Source: a virus. From it: 30,792 nt of DNA. A program made the position numbers and the translations under genes. The notes under the pieces are model-generated. The model was given only the letters and a program-made list of their open reading frames with translations, was not told the DNA's origin and did not search any database. Location of the stretch: positions 1 to 30,792 of IMG/VR virus record IMGVR_UViG_3300020159_003155, one strand, 5' to 3'. Positions 1 through 11,900 of this stretch are shown here, piece by piece (positions within the stretch are counted from its first letter, which is position 1; every line of letters starts with the position of its first letter).

Positions 1-14
1 GGGTTTTTATGTGA

Positions 15-22
15 AATAAATA
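15..22 (+). promoter_or_regulatory. candidate T4-type late promoter upstream of speD
   Basis: The octamer AATAAATA differs from the T4 late consensus TATAAATA only at its first base, and S-PM2-type cyanophages are described as using NATAAATA. It lies 38 nt before the ATG at 61 and 23 nt before the alternative TTG at 46. In such AT-rich DNA a chance match is possible, so this is weaker than the sites at 634, 14917 and 24113. Confidence 0.35.
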
Positions 23-60
23 TTTTTTTAACTATTATTACCAAATTGGAACGTTTTTCA

Positions 61-387
61 ATGGGCAAGCACCTATTATTAGAGGTGTATGATGTCAAAT
101 ATAACCTTATTAATGATGCAATTGCCCTTGAAGAGGTAATGGTTAAAGGAATTGAACGTGCTGGAATGACGATTTTAAACGTCTTTCAGTACTGTTTTGT
201 ACCTCAGGGGTGTACAATAGTCATTTCACTCGCTGAGAGTCATGTATCGTGTCATACATGGCCAGAAGAAGGATGTTTAGCAATTGATGTCTATACTTGT
301 GGTGAAGGAAACCCAAAATTAATTGCTTTAGAGTTGTTAAAATATTTAAATTCCTATAATTATAATATCAGAGAAATAGATCGTTAA
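61..387 (+). CDS. speD: S-adenosylmethionine decarboxylase proenzyme (SpeD)
   Basis: This is a 108-residue pyruvoyl-dependent AdoMet decarboxylase of the short bacterial/archaeal class. It makes decarboxylated AdoMet, the aminopropyl donor for spermidine synthesis, in the host cytoplasm. The motif ESHVSCHTWPE is intact: self-cleavage between Glu59 and Ser60 would make Ser60 the pyruvoyl group. His65 and Cys80 fall 5 and 20 residues later, the spacing of His68 and Cys83 relative to Ser63 in the Thermotoga enzyme. The residue matching Thermotoga Ser55 is Thr52. I chose the ATG at 61 because it gives MGKHLL, close to family N-termini. A TTG at 46 is possible, and the frame is open to the window edge. 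Viral speD is known in T4-like cyanophages, where it presumably tunes host polyamines during infection. The small gene at 456 follows. Confidence 0.93.
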   Translation: MGKHLLLEVYDVKYNLINDAIALEEVMVKGIERAGMTILNVFQYCFVPQGCTIVISLAESHVSCHTWPEEGCLAIDVYTCGEGNPKLIALELLKYLNSYNYNIREIDR

Positions 388-396
388 ATATGTAAT

Positions 397-414
397 AGGA
401 GATAGCAACCTCCT
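397..414 (+). other. short inverted repeat after speD
   Basis: AGGAG and CTCCT form a possible 5-bp stem with an 8-nt loop, ten bases after the speD stop. There is no following T-run, so it is not a convincing terminator. It could be a weak mRNA 3' structure or chance. Confidence 0.25.
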
Positions 415-425
415 TCATAAAAGTT

Positions 426-446
426 CTGTTTTATTCATTAAAACAG
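426..446 (+). promoter_or_regulatory. RNA hairpin overlapping a ribosome binding site
   Basis: This is a perfect 8-bp inverted repeat, CTGTTTTA and TAAAACAG, around a 5-nt loop (TTCAT). The last two bases of its 3' arm (445-446) are the first two of the Shine-Dalgarno AGGAG (445-449) of the gene at 456. Folding would therefore partly hide the binding site. No T-run follows, so a regulatory or stabilising role is more likely than termination. A regulatory effect is inference from sequence alone. Confidence 0.5.
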
Positions 447-455
447 GAGCTAAAA

Positions 456-632
456 ATGTTAATTGAATCCGGAGATTCTCAAAAAAGATTAATTCAAGAG
501 GTTATGCATGACTATGCACCAAAGCATAATCTTAAAAAACAAACTGAATTACATGAAAAAATTAGAAATGATGAAGATTATGATGATTGGTCCTATGGAA
601 CTGAACCAGTCTATGGATCTCCATGGAAATGA
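456..632 (+). CDS. 58-residue acidic protein of unknown function
   Basis: This small gene fills the space between speD and the late promoter of gp25. It has a strong Shine-Dalgarno (AGGAG at 445-449, 6 nt before the ATG) and ends in TGA. The product starts MLIESGDSQKRLIQEV and has a Lys/Asn-rich middle followed by the acidic aromatic tail NDEDYDDWSYGTEPVYGSPW. There is no signal peptide, membrane segment or recognisable fold. Support comes from the ribosome binding site, tight packing and protein-like codon use. Its binding site overlaps the hairpin at 426-446, so translation may be controlled. I do not recognise the family. Confidence 0.7.
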   Translation: MLIESGDSQKRLIQEVMHDYAPKHNLKKQTELHEKIRNDEDYDDWSYGTEPVYGSPWK

Positions 633-633
633 G

Positions 634-641
634 CATAAATA
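634..641 (+). promoter_or_regulatory. late promoter for the gp25-gp6-giant unit
   Basis: CATAAATA matches 7 of 8 bases of the T4 late box TATAAATA and fully matches the looser NATAAATA. It begins just after the stop of the 58-residue gene and ends 21 nt before the gp25 ATG, a spacing almost identical to those at 14917 and 24113. In T4 such boxes are read by host RNA polymerase carrying gp55 and gp33 with the gp45 clamp. Transcription would start a few bases downstream, giving a very short leader. Confidence 0.65.
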
Positions 642-662
642 ATTTAAGAAATTTTATGTCCG

Positions 663-1064
663 ATGGCAATCACTAGGATATCTAGATCGTTTAAAGATAT
701 TAGTTTATCCTTTGAGCCACATCCTGTGACTAAGGATTTACCAATTCTTAAAAATCAAAGTGCAATTATACGATCTGTTCGAAATATAGTTGAAACAATT
801 CCAACTGAAAGATTTTTTAATCCTACAATTGGCTCAAATGTTCGTTCTAGTTTATTTGAATTTGTAGATTTTGGTACTGCTTCAGTTATTAGAGATCAAA
901 TTCTTGTCGCAGTTTCAAATTACGAACCAAGAGTTACAAATGTAAATGTTGAAGTAAATCCCCAACCAGATATTAATAATTTTGAAGTTACTATTGATTT
1001 TGATATCATAGGGCAAGAAATTCCAACACAACAGTTTTCATTCATATTAGAGGCAACAGGATAA
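663..1064 (+). CDS. 25: baseplate wedge subunit gp25 (GPW/gp25 family)
   Basis: This 133-residue protein is close in size to T4 gp25 (132). gp25 joins gp6 and gp53 in the inner baseplate wedge, and its family is shared by contractile tails and type VI secretion (TssE). The sequence shows the family pattern: a helical N-terminal half with NQSAIIRSVRNIVET, the segment ERFFNPTIGSNVRSSLFE, and the EPRV turn (NYEPRVTNVNVEV) followed by beta strands ending in FSFILEATG. It is the first gene after the late promoter at 634. An out-of-frame ATG at 656 stops after six codons, so 663 is the sensible start. gp6 follows after 1 nt, which implies coupled translation of two wedge partners. Confidence 0.93.
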   Translation: MAITRISRSFKDISLSFEPHPVTKDLPILKNQSAIIRSVRNIVETIPTERFFNPTIGSNVRSSLFEFVDFGTASVIRDQILVAVSNYEPRVTNVNVEVNPQPDINNFEVTIDFDIIGQEIPTQQFSFILEATG

Positions 1065-1065
1065 A

Positions 1066-2991
1066 ATGCCTTTTACAAAGTTTGCTAATTTAGATTTTGA
1101 TCAAATCAAGACCTCCATCAAAGACTATCTCCGTGCGAATTCTAATTTTACGGATTTTGACTTTGAGGGGTCTAATTTTTCAGTATTAATTGATACTTTA
1201 GCGTATAATACCTATATTACTGCGTTCAACTCCAATATGGTTGTAAATGAATCCTTTCTGGATTCTGCAACATTAAGAGAAAACGTAGTCTCTCTTGCAA
1301 GAAATATTGGTTACGTTCCACGCTCCAGAAGCGCCTCAAAGGCAGTTGTTTCTTTTAACGTATCAACTACAGTAGATACTCCAACACTCACGTTACAGGC
1401 AGGATTAGCGTGTGTTGGGGCATCAGATGGGACTTCATATGTTTTCTCGGTTCCATCAGACGTTACTAGAAATGTAGTTAATGGCGTCGCTAGTTTTAGT
1501 GAGATTGAAATTAGTGAAGGAACGTTTCTCAAAAAACAATTTACAGTAGATGGATCGCTGGATCAAAAATTTATTTTAAACAACTCATATATCGATACTG
1601 CTACAATTGTTGCGTATGTAAAATCACCAAGTGATACTGGACTAGGAAGAAAGTATTCACTTATAGAAAATATTTTTAAAATTGATTCTACATCAGAAAC
1701 TTATTTACTTCAAGAAATTAAAGATGAAAAATATGAGATTTTCTTTGGAGATGGATATTTTGGTAAGAAGTTAGAAAATAATTCTGTTATTACAGTCACA
1801 TATATTGTTACTGATGGTAAGGATGGTAATGGTGCAGATGTATTTTCCTTTGCAGGAACTTTTAAGGATGCAAGTAATAATACAATTATTCCAACAAATA
1901 CCATTACAGTAACTACAAATCAAAAATCCCAAAATGGAGATGAAATTGAAGGAATAGATTCAATTAAATATTTTGCTCCAAGACTTTATTCTTCTCAATA
2001 TAGAGCAGTTACCGCAAAAGACTACGAAGCAATTCTCAAAGATAAAATATATCCAGATACTGAATCCGTATCTGTAGTTGGTGGAGAAGAATTGAATCCC
2101 CCACAATATGGAAAAGTTGTAATTAGCATCAAACCAAAGAACGGAACTTATGTTTCCGACTTTAATAAGATACAGATTCAAAATAAATTAAAGCAATATA
2201 CTGTTGCTGGAATCAATCCAGAAATAATTGATTTAAAAATTTTATATGTTGAGATTGATTCTTCGATTTACTATAATAATTCTGCTGTTGGTAGCGTAGA
2301 AAATTTAAAAACAAAGGTACAAAATTCTCTCATATCATATTCAAAATCTCCTAATCTCGGATCTTTTGGCGGAAGATTTAAATATAGTAAAGTTCTTCAG
2401 GTTATTGACAATACTGATAATGCAATTACTTCCAATATTACGAAAGTAAGAATTAGAAGAGATATGAAGGCAAATATTAATAGACCAACACAATATGAAA
2501 TTTGTTATGGAAATCAATTCCACATAAATCCTGCAGGTAAAAATATCAAGTCTACTGGATTTAAAATTGCCGGACAAACTGATACTGTTTATTTTACAGA
2601 TGTTCCAAATTCTGATTTGAAGACTGGGATAATTTCTATAGTAAAAGAATCTCCAATTACAGTTTCTGTTGGATCCACACAAGAATTAAAAACCACAATC
2701 ATAGTTCAATCTGCTGGAACAGTAAATTATGAAACTGGCGAAATTATGATTGGATCTTTAAATATCACATCCACATCTTTAGATGCTGATATTATTGAAA
2801 TTCAAGCTTTTCCAGAATCAAATGACATAATTGGATTGAAGGATCTTTATATTTCATTTGACGTTTCAAAAAGTTCAATAAATATGATTAAGGATGTTAT
2901 CGCATCAGGTGATGATATATCTGGATCGGTATTTTCAACAAAAGACTACTATAGATCAAGCTATTCGAACGGGGAACTAACGAGGTCGTAA
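1066..2991 (+). CDS. 6: baseplate wedge subunit gp6 (baseplate J-like)
   Basis: At 641 residues this matches the length of T4 gp6 (660). gp6 dimers form the inner ring that holds the wedges of the contractile-tail baseplate and controls the hexagon-to-star change. The N-terminus MPFTKFANLDFDQIKTSIKD, with FEGSNFSVLIDTLAYNTY after it, is typical of phage gp6. The baseplate-J signature lies at residues ~300-328 (APRLYSSQYRAVTAKDYEAI) and is followed by the ELNPPQYGKVVISIKP segment. The C-terminal third is beta-rich and ends in a conserved-looking YYRSSYSNGELTRS tail. It begins 1 nt after gp25 and ends 1 nt before the giant gene, so all three wedge genes should be on one transcript. Confidence 0.93.
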   Translation: MPFTKFANLDFDQIKTSIKDYLRANSNFTDFDFEGSNFSVLIDTLAYNTYITAFNSNMVVNESFLDSATLRENVVSLARNIGYVPRSRSASKAVVSFNVSTTVDTPTLTLQAGLACVGASDGTSYVFSVPSDVTRNVVNGVASFSEIEISEGTFLKKQFTVDGSLDQKFILNNSYIDTATIVAYVKSPSDTGLGRKYSLIENIFKIDSTSETYLLQEIKDEKYEIFFGDGYFGKKLENNSVITVTYIVTDGKDGNGADVFSFAGTFKDASNNTIIPTNTITVTTNQKSQNGDEIEGIDSIKYFAPRLYSSQYRAVTAKDYEAILKDKIYPDTESVSVVGGEELNPPQYGKVVISIKPKNGTYVSDFNKIQIQNKLKQYTVAGINPEIIDLKILYVEIDSSIYYNNSAVGSVENLKTKVQNSLISYSKSPNLGSFGGRFKYSKVLQVIDNTDNAITSNITKVRIRRDMKANINRPTQYEICYGNQFHINPAGKNIKSTGFKIAGQTDTVYFTDVPNSDLKTGIISIVKESPITVSVGSTQELKTTIIVQSAGTVNYETGEIMIGSLNITSTSLDADIIEIQAFPESNDIIGLKDLYISFDVSKSSINMIKDVIASGDDISGSVFSTKDYYRSSYSNGELTRS

Positions 2992-2992
2992 T

Positions 2993-5900
2993 ATGATACA
3001 AACTGGTTTTGAATCAAGGATAAAGGTACAGCAAATAATTGAAAATCAATTACCAGGATTTATCCTAGATGAAAGTCCAAAGGCTTCAGAATTTTTAAAG
3101 CAATATTATATTTCTCAGGAATATCAAGGTGGTCCTGTAGATATTGCTGAGAATTTGGACCAGTATTTGAATCTTGACAATTTAATTCCAGAAGTTATTG
3201 TAGGTAAAGTTAACCTTAGTACTAATATTACATCTACTGTTGGAGTCATTACAGTAACAAGTACTAAAGGTTTTCCAGAATCATATGGTTTGTTAAAGAT
3301 TGGCGACGAAGTTATCACATATACTGGTATTACAACAAATACGTTTACTGGTTGTATTCGCGGATTTAGTGGAATTACCAGTTATCATCAAGATTTAAAT
3401 ACTGAAGAATTGGTTTTTTCCGAAACTTCATCTGCTTCTCATTCTAGCAATTCAACTGTAATTAATTTAAGCTCTCAGTTTTTACAGGAATTTTATAAAA
3501 AATTAAAATATACCCTCACTCCAGGTCTAGAAGATAGGGATTTTGTTTCTGATTTACATGTAGGAAACTTCACAAAAGAATCAAAAACTCTATATCAAAC
3601 CAAAGGTACTGACGAATCATTCAGAATTTTATTTAATATTTTGTATGGGGAGACTCCAAAGGTAGTTGATTTGGAGCAATTCTTAATTAAACCATCTTCT
3701 GCAAAATTTATTCAAAGAGAGGTGATGGTTGCAGAAAGAATTTCTGGAGATCCATCCCTATTAGTTGGACAAACAATTAAAAAATCTACAGATGAAAATA
3801 CTAGTGCATCTGTATCAGAAGTTGAAATTATAAAAAGAGGTGGAAAAAATTATTATAAATTGTTAATTTTTGTTGGATATGATGATGCATCTCCTACAAT
3901 TACTGGGACATTTAATATTACTGGATCGACAAGACTTATAAGAGATGTAGGACCCAATGCACAAATTATTACAGTAGACTCAACAATTGGTTTCGGACAA
4001 ACTGGAACAATATATCTTGGTGATAATATTGCACAGTACACCAGTAAAAGTATAAATCAATTTTTTGGATGTACTGGTATTGGAACAACTGTATCAAAAA
4101 CAAATGTTGTTCGTTCGGATGAGACATATTATGGATATGAAAATGGTGATACATCCAAAAAGGTAGAATTGAGATTAACGGGGGTATTATCAAATTTTTC
4201 TTCCATTCTACAATCAGGACCAATTCAAGAAAACGAGCAGATAGGAATTAAACATCTTGGCGATGTGGTTACAAATCCAACATCAAATCCATCAGACAAA
4301 CAAATTTTTGCAAATAGTTGGATTTATAACACCAGTTCAAGATATGAAATATTAAATTTTGGATCTGGATCAATATCACAAATAACTTTAAGTGGTGATA
4401 TTGATAAATCTAGCCTAAAGATTGGGGATAAAATTGATATTTTAGAAAGAAATACTGAAATTCTAATTGCTAGTGAATTAGATGTTACAGAAATAACTGA
4501 CAAGCAAGTAACGACATCGGGAAGTTTTACCTTAAATCAAAATAAAGATTATGATATTAGAAGAATACTTGAAACATCTTCCACATCCTCCACTACATCA
4601 TCTTTAGAATTCAATTCTTTATTTGCAGATATTCAAAATGTTTATTTTGATAGAAGAACTGATTATGCATATGTTGCATCCAATTCTTTACCTTCATATG
4701 AAATAACAAAAAATACCTTTGGATATATTGCATCATCCGTTTCAGATGTAGATACTCAAACCAATTTATATTCAACTATAAATTTTGCAGAAAAAGTTTC
4801 ATTCCTAACAGGTTCGGAAATTTATTATCGTCCAGAATATTCCCCAATTCCTGGATTAGCGGAAGGAATTTATTATGTTGAAGTATTGGGAGATAAAAAA
4901 CAAATTAGATTATATAATTCCAAATCATTCATTGGTTCTGGAGATTATATTCAATTTGATAATTTAACATCCGGAGAGCACTTATTCATTTTAAATAGTC
5001 AAAATACCAATACAATTTCATCCCAAAAAGTTTTAAGAAAATTTCCAATTAATAGAAATATTGCTGATGGTAAATCGGATTTAACAGTTTCTGGTTCTGT
5101 TGGAATGTTAATTAATGGTGTTGAATTGACAAGTTATAAATCAAATGAAAAAATTTATTATGGACCATTAAAATCTGTTAATGTATTGAATGGTGGAGGA
5201 AATTATGATGTAATCAATCCCCCACTATTAGAAGTATCTTCTGGAATAGCATCCATCCAACCAATAGTTAATGGAACTATCGAAAGAATATTTGTTGACC
5301 CTCAGGAGTTTAACTTAGATACATTAGTGTCAATTGGTGTAAGTGGTGGTAATGGTAAAGGTGCATCATTTCAACCAGTTATAGAAATTCAAAGAAGAGA
5401 AATAAAATTTGACGCTAAAGAGATTGGTAATGGCGGTGGAGTTGATATATCTGCAGAAACAATTACATTCCAATCTCCTCACAATCTGGTCAATGGGCAA
5501 ATAATTTATTACAATCCAGAAAATAATATTCCATTGGGAGTTGGGACTTATAATTCAAATAACACCGATCAAGGAAGAGCATTAAAAACACAAACAATAT
5601 ATTACACAAAGTATATTAATTCTACTACTATTCAACTTTATGAAAAGATAACTGATTATAATTCTGGAATTAATACTGTTGGATTTACAACGGTAGGAAC
5701 TTCTGGTATTCATAAGTTTGAAACTGAACCTAAAAAAGTTTTAACAGATATTAAAATTTTAAATGGTGGCGTAGGATATGAGAATAGAAAATTGAGAGTT
5801 AATCCTACAGGAATTTCGACAATCAATAATGCTATTAATTTTGAGAATCATGGATTTAATCATGGAGAATTGGTAACTTATACTTATGAAACTTCAGCAA

Positions 5901-8900
5901 TAAGTGGATTGTCTTCGGATAAACAATATTATATTTTGGGTATTAATAATAATTCATTTAGATTGTGTGATGCCGGAATTGGTGGAACTGATATAACAAA
6001 TTATCAGAGAGAAAAATATGTGAACTTTTCCAGTACAGGTTCTGGATATCAAATTTTCAATTATCCAGAAATTGTTGCTACAGTAAGTTATACGACCTCT
6101 GGGATAGGTAGTACTTCTATTAGAGGGGAAATTAATGCATATCCGATTGTTAAAGGTTCGATAGTTGGAGCATATGTTTATAGTAGTGGTAGTGATTATG
6201 GATCTACAATTATAAATTTACATAAAAAACCAATAATAACAATTAAGACAGGAAAAACTGCTCAACTGGTTCCAATTGTTATTGATGGTAGAATTACTGA
6301 TGTAAATATTCAATATGGTGGAATTGAATACTATTCAACCCCAACCTTAAGTGTTAATGGAACTGGGAGTGGGTGTATTTTAAGACCAGTTGTTGTAGAT
6401 AATGTGATAACAGATGTTGTTATTATAACTTCTGGATCTGGATATGACTCAAATACAACAATAACTGTAGAACCATCTGGAAATGGTGCATTATTTGATC
6501 CACAAGTTAGATCTTTAGAAATAAACACCAATGTTTTTTATGGAATTGAAGATAGTGTTAGTGGGATTAGAAAGGAATCCAATGAATTGCTAATCAACTC
6601 TAAAAATAATTTACAATATTCCATTTCTGGATATTTTGGAAGTTTACAAAATAAATTTGGTGATAATGGGATAAATCATTCTCCAATTATTGGGTGGGCT
6701 TATGATGGAAATCCAATATATGGTTCTTATGGATATTCAAATCCAAAAGACAAAAATTCAACAATTAAACAACTTGTTTCTGGATATACTTCAAATATTT
6801 CAAATATTGAAAATAGACCTTCAGGATTTAATGTTGGATTTTTTGTAGAAGACTATAAATTCACATCTTCTGGAGATCTGGATTCTTATAATGGAAGATA
6901 CTGCATAACTCCAGAATTTCCAAATGGAACATATGCATATTTTGCAACATCATCTTTAGATATTTTTGGAAATACAGTAGGACAATTTCCATATTTTATT
7001 GGTAATTACTATAGATCGAAGTTTATATCTGAAAATGCATATTTAGATCAGTCATTTGATTTTAATAGTTCAAAATTAATTAGAAATACTTTTCCATATA
7101 AAGTTAATGATGAGTATGGTGGAAATGATTTTATTATCGAATCTAATGAGATTATTAATCAAAAAACTTCTGTAGAATCCGTAACTTCTGGAAGTATATC
7201 AAATTTGGATATTATTGGTGGAGGTTCTGGTTATAAAGTTGGAGACAATTTAACTTTCAACGAAATAGCGACAGGTGGAGGTGGATTAATTGCTCAAGTT
7301 TCTAAAGTAAAAGGAAAAGATATTGTTAATCTGCAAACAAATATAACGTCATACCAAGATGCCATTTTTACTTGGAAAAATGGAAATCAAATTGAAGTTA
7401 CAATACCACCACAACATTCCATAGAAAATTTAGACACCGTAACAATTTCGGGATTTTCAACATCATTAAGTGATTTAAACAATTCATTCCAAGTTAATAT
7501 AGAACCCTATACGTCGATATTAATTAAAGATGTTCCTGCATATTCGTTAGCGGGAGTTGTGACTGATATATACGTTTCAACAATACCAGAAAATATTTCT
7601 ATTGGTAGTAGCATTATAATTGAGGCAGAAACTTTATCCGTATTAAATGTCTTTAATGATTTGAATATTATTAGGGCATCTAGAGAATCTACGGGATTGG
7701 CACATACTGCAACAACTACAATCAGTTTTGTTCCAGATTCATTCACATTCAATCATAAAACTGATTATTTTGATTCAAAAGTAAATGATAAAATTTACTT
7801 TAACCCAAAACAATCTGTTGGTGTTGGAACTACCCCAGGAATAGGGGTTTCTGCAACTTATACAGTTGGTTCAAAAAATTATCAAATTTCAGTGCCAACA
7901 CAATCTATTTTTATACCAAATCACCCATTTAAAACAAATCAAGAAGTAATATTCGGAAATATTGGTGCAGCATCATCGGTTATTGTTTCATATACACAAT
8001 CTGGTGGAGCATATAATCTTCCAATAAGTGGAAATGAGCAAAAAGTTTATATCATTAAAAAATCAAAAGATTATATTGGAATTGTAACTCAGGTTGGATT
8101 AACAACTACTTCCGATGGAGTATTTTTCCTCAATAATGGATCTGATTATTACAAATATTCGTTATCATCAAATTATACTCAAGTAACTGGTAATGTTGAT
8201 AAAATTAAAACATCAGTTTCAATATCAACTTCACATGAACTTTCTGATGGCGATAATATTAGTTTAAATATTAAATCAAATCTTTCAGTAGGTATTGGAA
8301 CATCTACTTCAATTTATGTCAAATATGATTCTTTAAGAGAAAGATTGTTAATTAATCCTATAGATTTCATTTCATCGGGAATTAATACATCATCAAATAC
8401 TATTACTATTAATTCTCACAATTTAAATACCGGAGATAAAGTACTATATTCATCTAGTGGATCAGTTGCCGCAGGATTATCGACAGGATTTTATTTTGTT
8501 TATAAAGTAGATAATAATAGAATAAAATTGTGTGAAACTTATATTGATTCAACAGATACTCCACCAAATGTTGTGGATATTACTGGTGTTGGGGCAACAA
8601 ATCAAAAAATTTCCCCAGTTAATCCAAAACTTAACATCGTAAAAAATAATAATTTAGTTTTCAATCTTTCTGATACTTCACTATATGGATACAATTTTAA
8701 ATTATACTATGATAAAGATTTTGCCGATGAATTTATATCTACTGGATCAACAAGTGTCCTATCCACATCTGGAGTTGGAACAGTTGGAATATCAACTAAT
8801 GCATCATTAACATTAAATTATAGTGCAGAATTACCCACTAAATTATACTATTCTATAGAAAAATCTGGATATATTAGTACAGCAGATACTGAGGTTACAA

Positions 8901-11900
8901 ATTATTCTGAAATTAATTTCATCAATAGTCAGTATAGTGGAGATTACACCATTTCTGGTGTAGGAACAACTACATTCAATATTGTACTTAATAGCATTCC
9001 TGAAAAATTATCATATAATCAATCAGAATGTGATAGTTTAGAGTATTATACAAATTCTACGACTGCTTCTGGTGAAATTAAAAATATCAGAATAATTTCT
9101 GGTGGAAATGAATTTAAAAATCTACCAATATTTACTGGAAGCGACTCCGTAAATGGGGAAGGCGCATATATTGTTTGCAAATCTGATTCTGTTGGAAAAA
9201 TTAATCAGACAAAAATTTTAAATGAAGGATTTGAATATCCTTCCGATAAAACTCTCAATCCAGAAGCAAATATTCCATTAACTGCAACATTAGTATCTTC
9301 AAATACTATTTCAAATATTGCCGTATTGGATGGAGGTAAAAATTATACATATGCTCCAGATTTAATTATTATTGATTCAAATACAGGAGAAAAAATTGAT
9401 TCTGGATTTTTATCTCCAAAATTGGTTGGAAATGGGATTGTTTCCGTAGATATTGTTAATGATCCAAAAGGTCTTCCATCACAAACAGTAACAATTAAAA
9501 GTATTAATAATACAAATGGAGTTGGTATACAATCAATAACATCTTCAACATCTGGAGTAGCAACTTGTACGTTAGTTACACCACTTTCCGGATTTAATAT
9601 TGAACCATTTAGTGTTGGTGATAAGATTTATGTTGAAGGAATCCAACAATATGGATCAGATGGAGATGGTTTTAACTCGGAAAACTATGGATATGAATTT
9701 TTTACAGTAACTAATTATTCAAATGCTGGAACATTTGAGTCAAGGCAACTTACATTTAGTGTTGCAGGATTTACTACAAATGCTGGAATTGCTAAAACAA
9801 TACAAAATTCTTATGGATCTATTGTAAATTACAACAGTTATCCAAAATTTGAAGTAACTCAAAAACTCTCAACATTTATTATTGGAGAGTATCTAACAGT
9901 ATTAATTTCTGGACAATTTGAAGTGACTGATTTGAGAGTTGTTCAATATAACGAAACAAATATTAAGGTAGAAGGAAATTATATCCTATCACAATCCGAT
10001 ATAATCAGAGGTATTCAATCTGGAAGTATTGGAACTATAGATTCAATATTAACAAATTACGGCGAATTTGAAATTAGTTATAGTTCTAAACAAAAAATGG
10101 GTTGGTCAGATAATATTGGAACTTTGGATGATGATTTTCAAGTTATTTCGGATAATGATTACTATCAAAATTTATCATATTCATTAAAGAGTTCTCAAAC
10201 TTGGGAGAATATTATTAGTCCTGTTAATAACATTTTACACCCAAGTGGACTTAAGAATTTTGCAGATACTGAAGTCATTTCTAATGTTGGATTTGGTTCT
10301 ACTACACCCAGCGAATATACTACAGTACTTTATGATATTATTAATGAAAATAGAGTTGATACTATCAATAATTTTGATTTTGTTTTAGATATTGATTTAT
10401 CAACGGAAAATTCGGCAAAATCTATAAAATTTAAAAATAAAAGATTATCAGATTATATCCAATGTCGCACTAATAGAGTTCTTCAAGTAGATGATATTAG
10501 TTCATTATTTTCAAGTTCTGAACTTAGTTCTACAACATATGCTTCAAATATTTTTAACATATTGCCTTCCAAAAAATATAATAGATTTTTAGTTCAAGTT
10601 TCTAACACGTCCAATACTCAAGTTCAATTTACAGAAATTGTAACTATTAATGACGATCAAAATATTTTTACTTTAGAAAAAGGCAATTTATTTAATAATA
10701 ATAATACAAAAATAGGAGATATTTATGGATATGTTGATGAATATGAAAATTATTATTTAAAATTTGATCCCTTAGATGTATACAATACTGATTATAACAT
10801 TAAAGTATTATCTAATACATTTAATAACTATCAAACTGGTATCGGTACATATTCTGTTGGTTTTGTAAATCTTGTAAGTTCAAACTCTATTGTTGCAGCA
10901 GGAAGTACTGCTACGATTATTTCTGCTCCGGTTGGAAATTTGCAATCTATATTTGCCAATATTCATATTCTTGATGATATTGGCAATCAAATGAATTATG
11001 TTGAATTATTTGTCGATCATGACGGAACAGACACAAATATAAGTGAATATTATTTTGATTCTAACAGTGAATTTAGTGGAAACTTTATTGGTTCTTTTGG
11101 AGCATCAATTTCAAATAATATTATATCTTTAAATTACACAAATACAACCAACAATCAAATTACTTTAAGAAGTAAAAATGTTGGATTTGGATCAACTTCT
11201 ATTGGAATATCTACTTACAGATTCCAGGCAATAGGACAACCAGATGGATATGAAAGAACTGTAAACTACAACTCAAATTATAGCAAAGTATCTGCGGCAT
11301 CAACCATTGTATCATTAAATAAATCCAATTTTACTTCATTGAAATCGACAATAAAAGTAAGTATTGGAGCAACTAGTTCTTTACATCAAATAATGATGTT
11401 GCATGACGGCACAGATGTTTATACGTCACAATATCCATTTTTATCGATTGGAAGTACAAGTGGTATAGGAACTTTTGGTGGAGAATATAATGGAAGTTAT
11501 ATAAATCTTAAATTCTATCCAGACTCAGGAATAACGGGAACTTTTACAATTTTATCCTTTAATGAAAGTTTTTATACAGAAATAGATACTCAAAATATTC
11601 CACAAAATTTAACATATTCGAATATTACTGAATCTGTAAATAGTATTCAATATATTTCAATCAATAGTTCAAATAAAAATAAACTAGATTTTGATTTAAA
11701 ATATCAAAACTATCCAATTTTTGAAAAAACATTTAATCCAGCAAATACTGATATTTTAAATTATTCTACTGGTGAATTTAATATACCAAATCATTTCTTT
11801 AGTACGGGTGAGGAATTAATTTATACTCCAAGTTCTAGCTTTGTTGGACTTAGTGGAACATCAGTTGGTATAGGAACGACGTTAAATTCTGCTGGAATTT

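Noticed and set aside
1-60. speD extending upstream of the window
   Set aside because: The frame is open to base 1, but the residues before MGKH resemble translated non-coding AT-rich DNA and a late-type octamer lies there; the SpeD family starts close to GKH.
397-420. Rho-independent terminator after speD
   Set aside because: The stem is only 5 bp and is not followed by a T-run; the second, stronger hairpin also lacks a T-run.
1311-2682. Open frames on the minus strand opposite gp6 (about 1311-1532, 1710-1904, 1960-2181, 2341-2682)
   Set aside because: They lie fully inside a well-supported gene, have low-complexity or atypical products and no ribosome binding sites. They are shadows.
7507-7752. 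Minus-strand open frame of 81 codons inside the giant gene
   Set aside because: No initiation signal and no family resemblance; it is expected by chance opposite a long Asn/Ile/Ser-rich gene.
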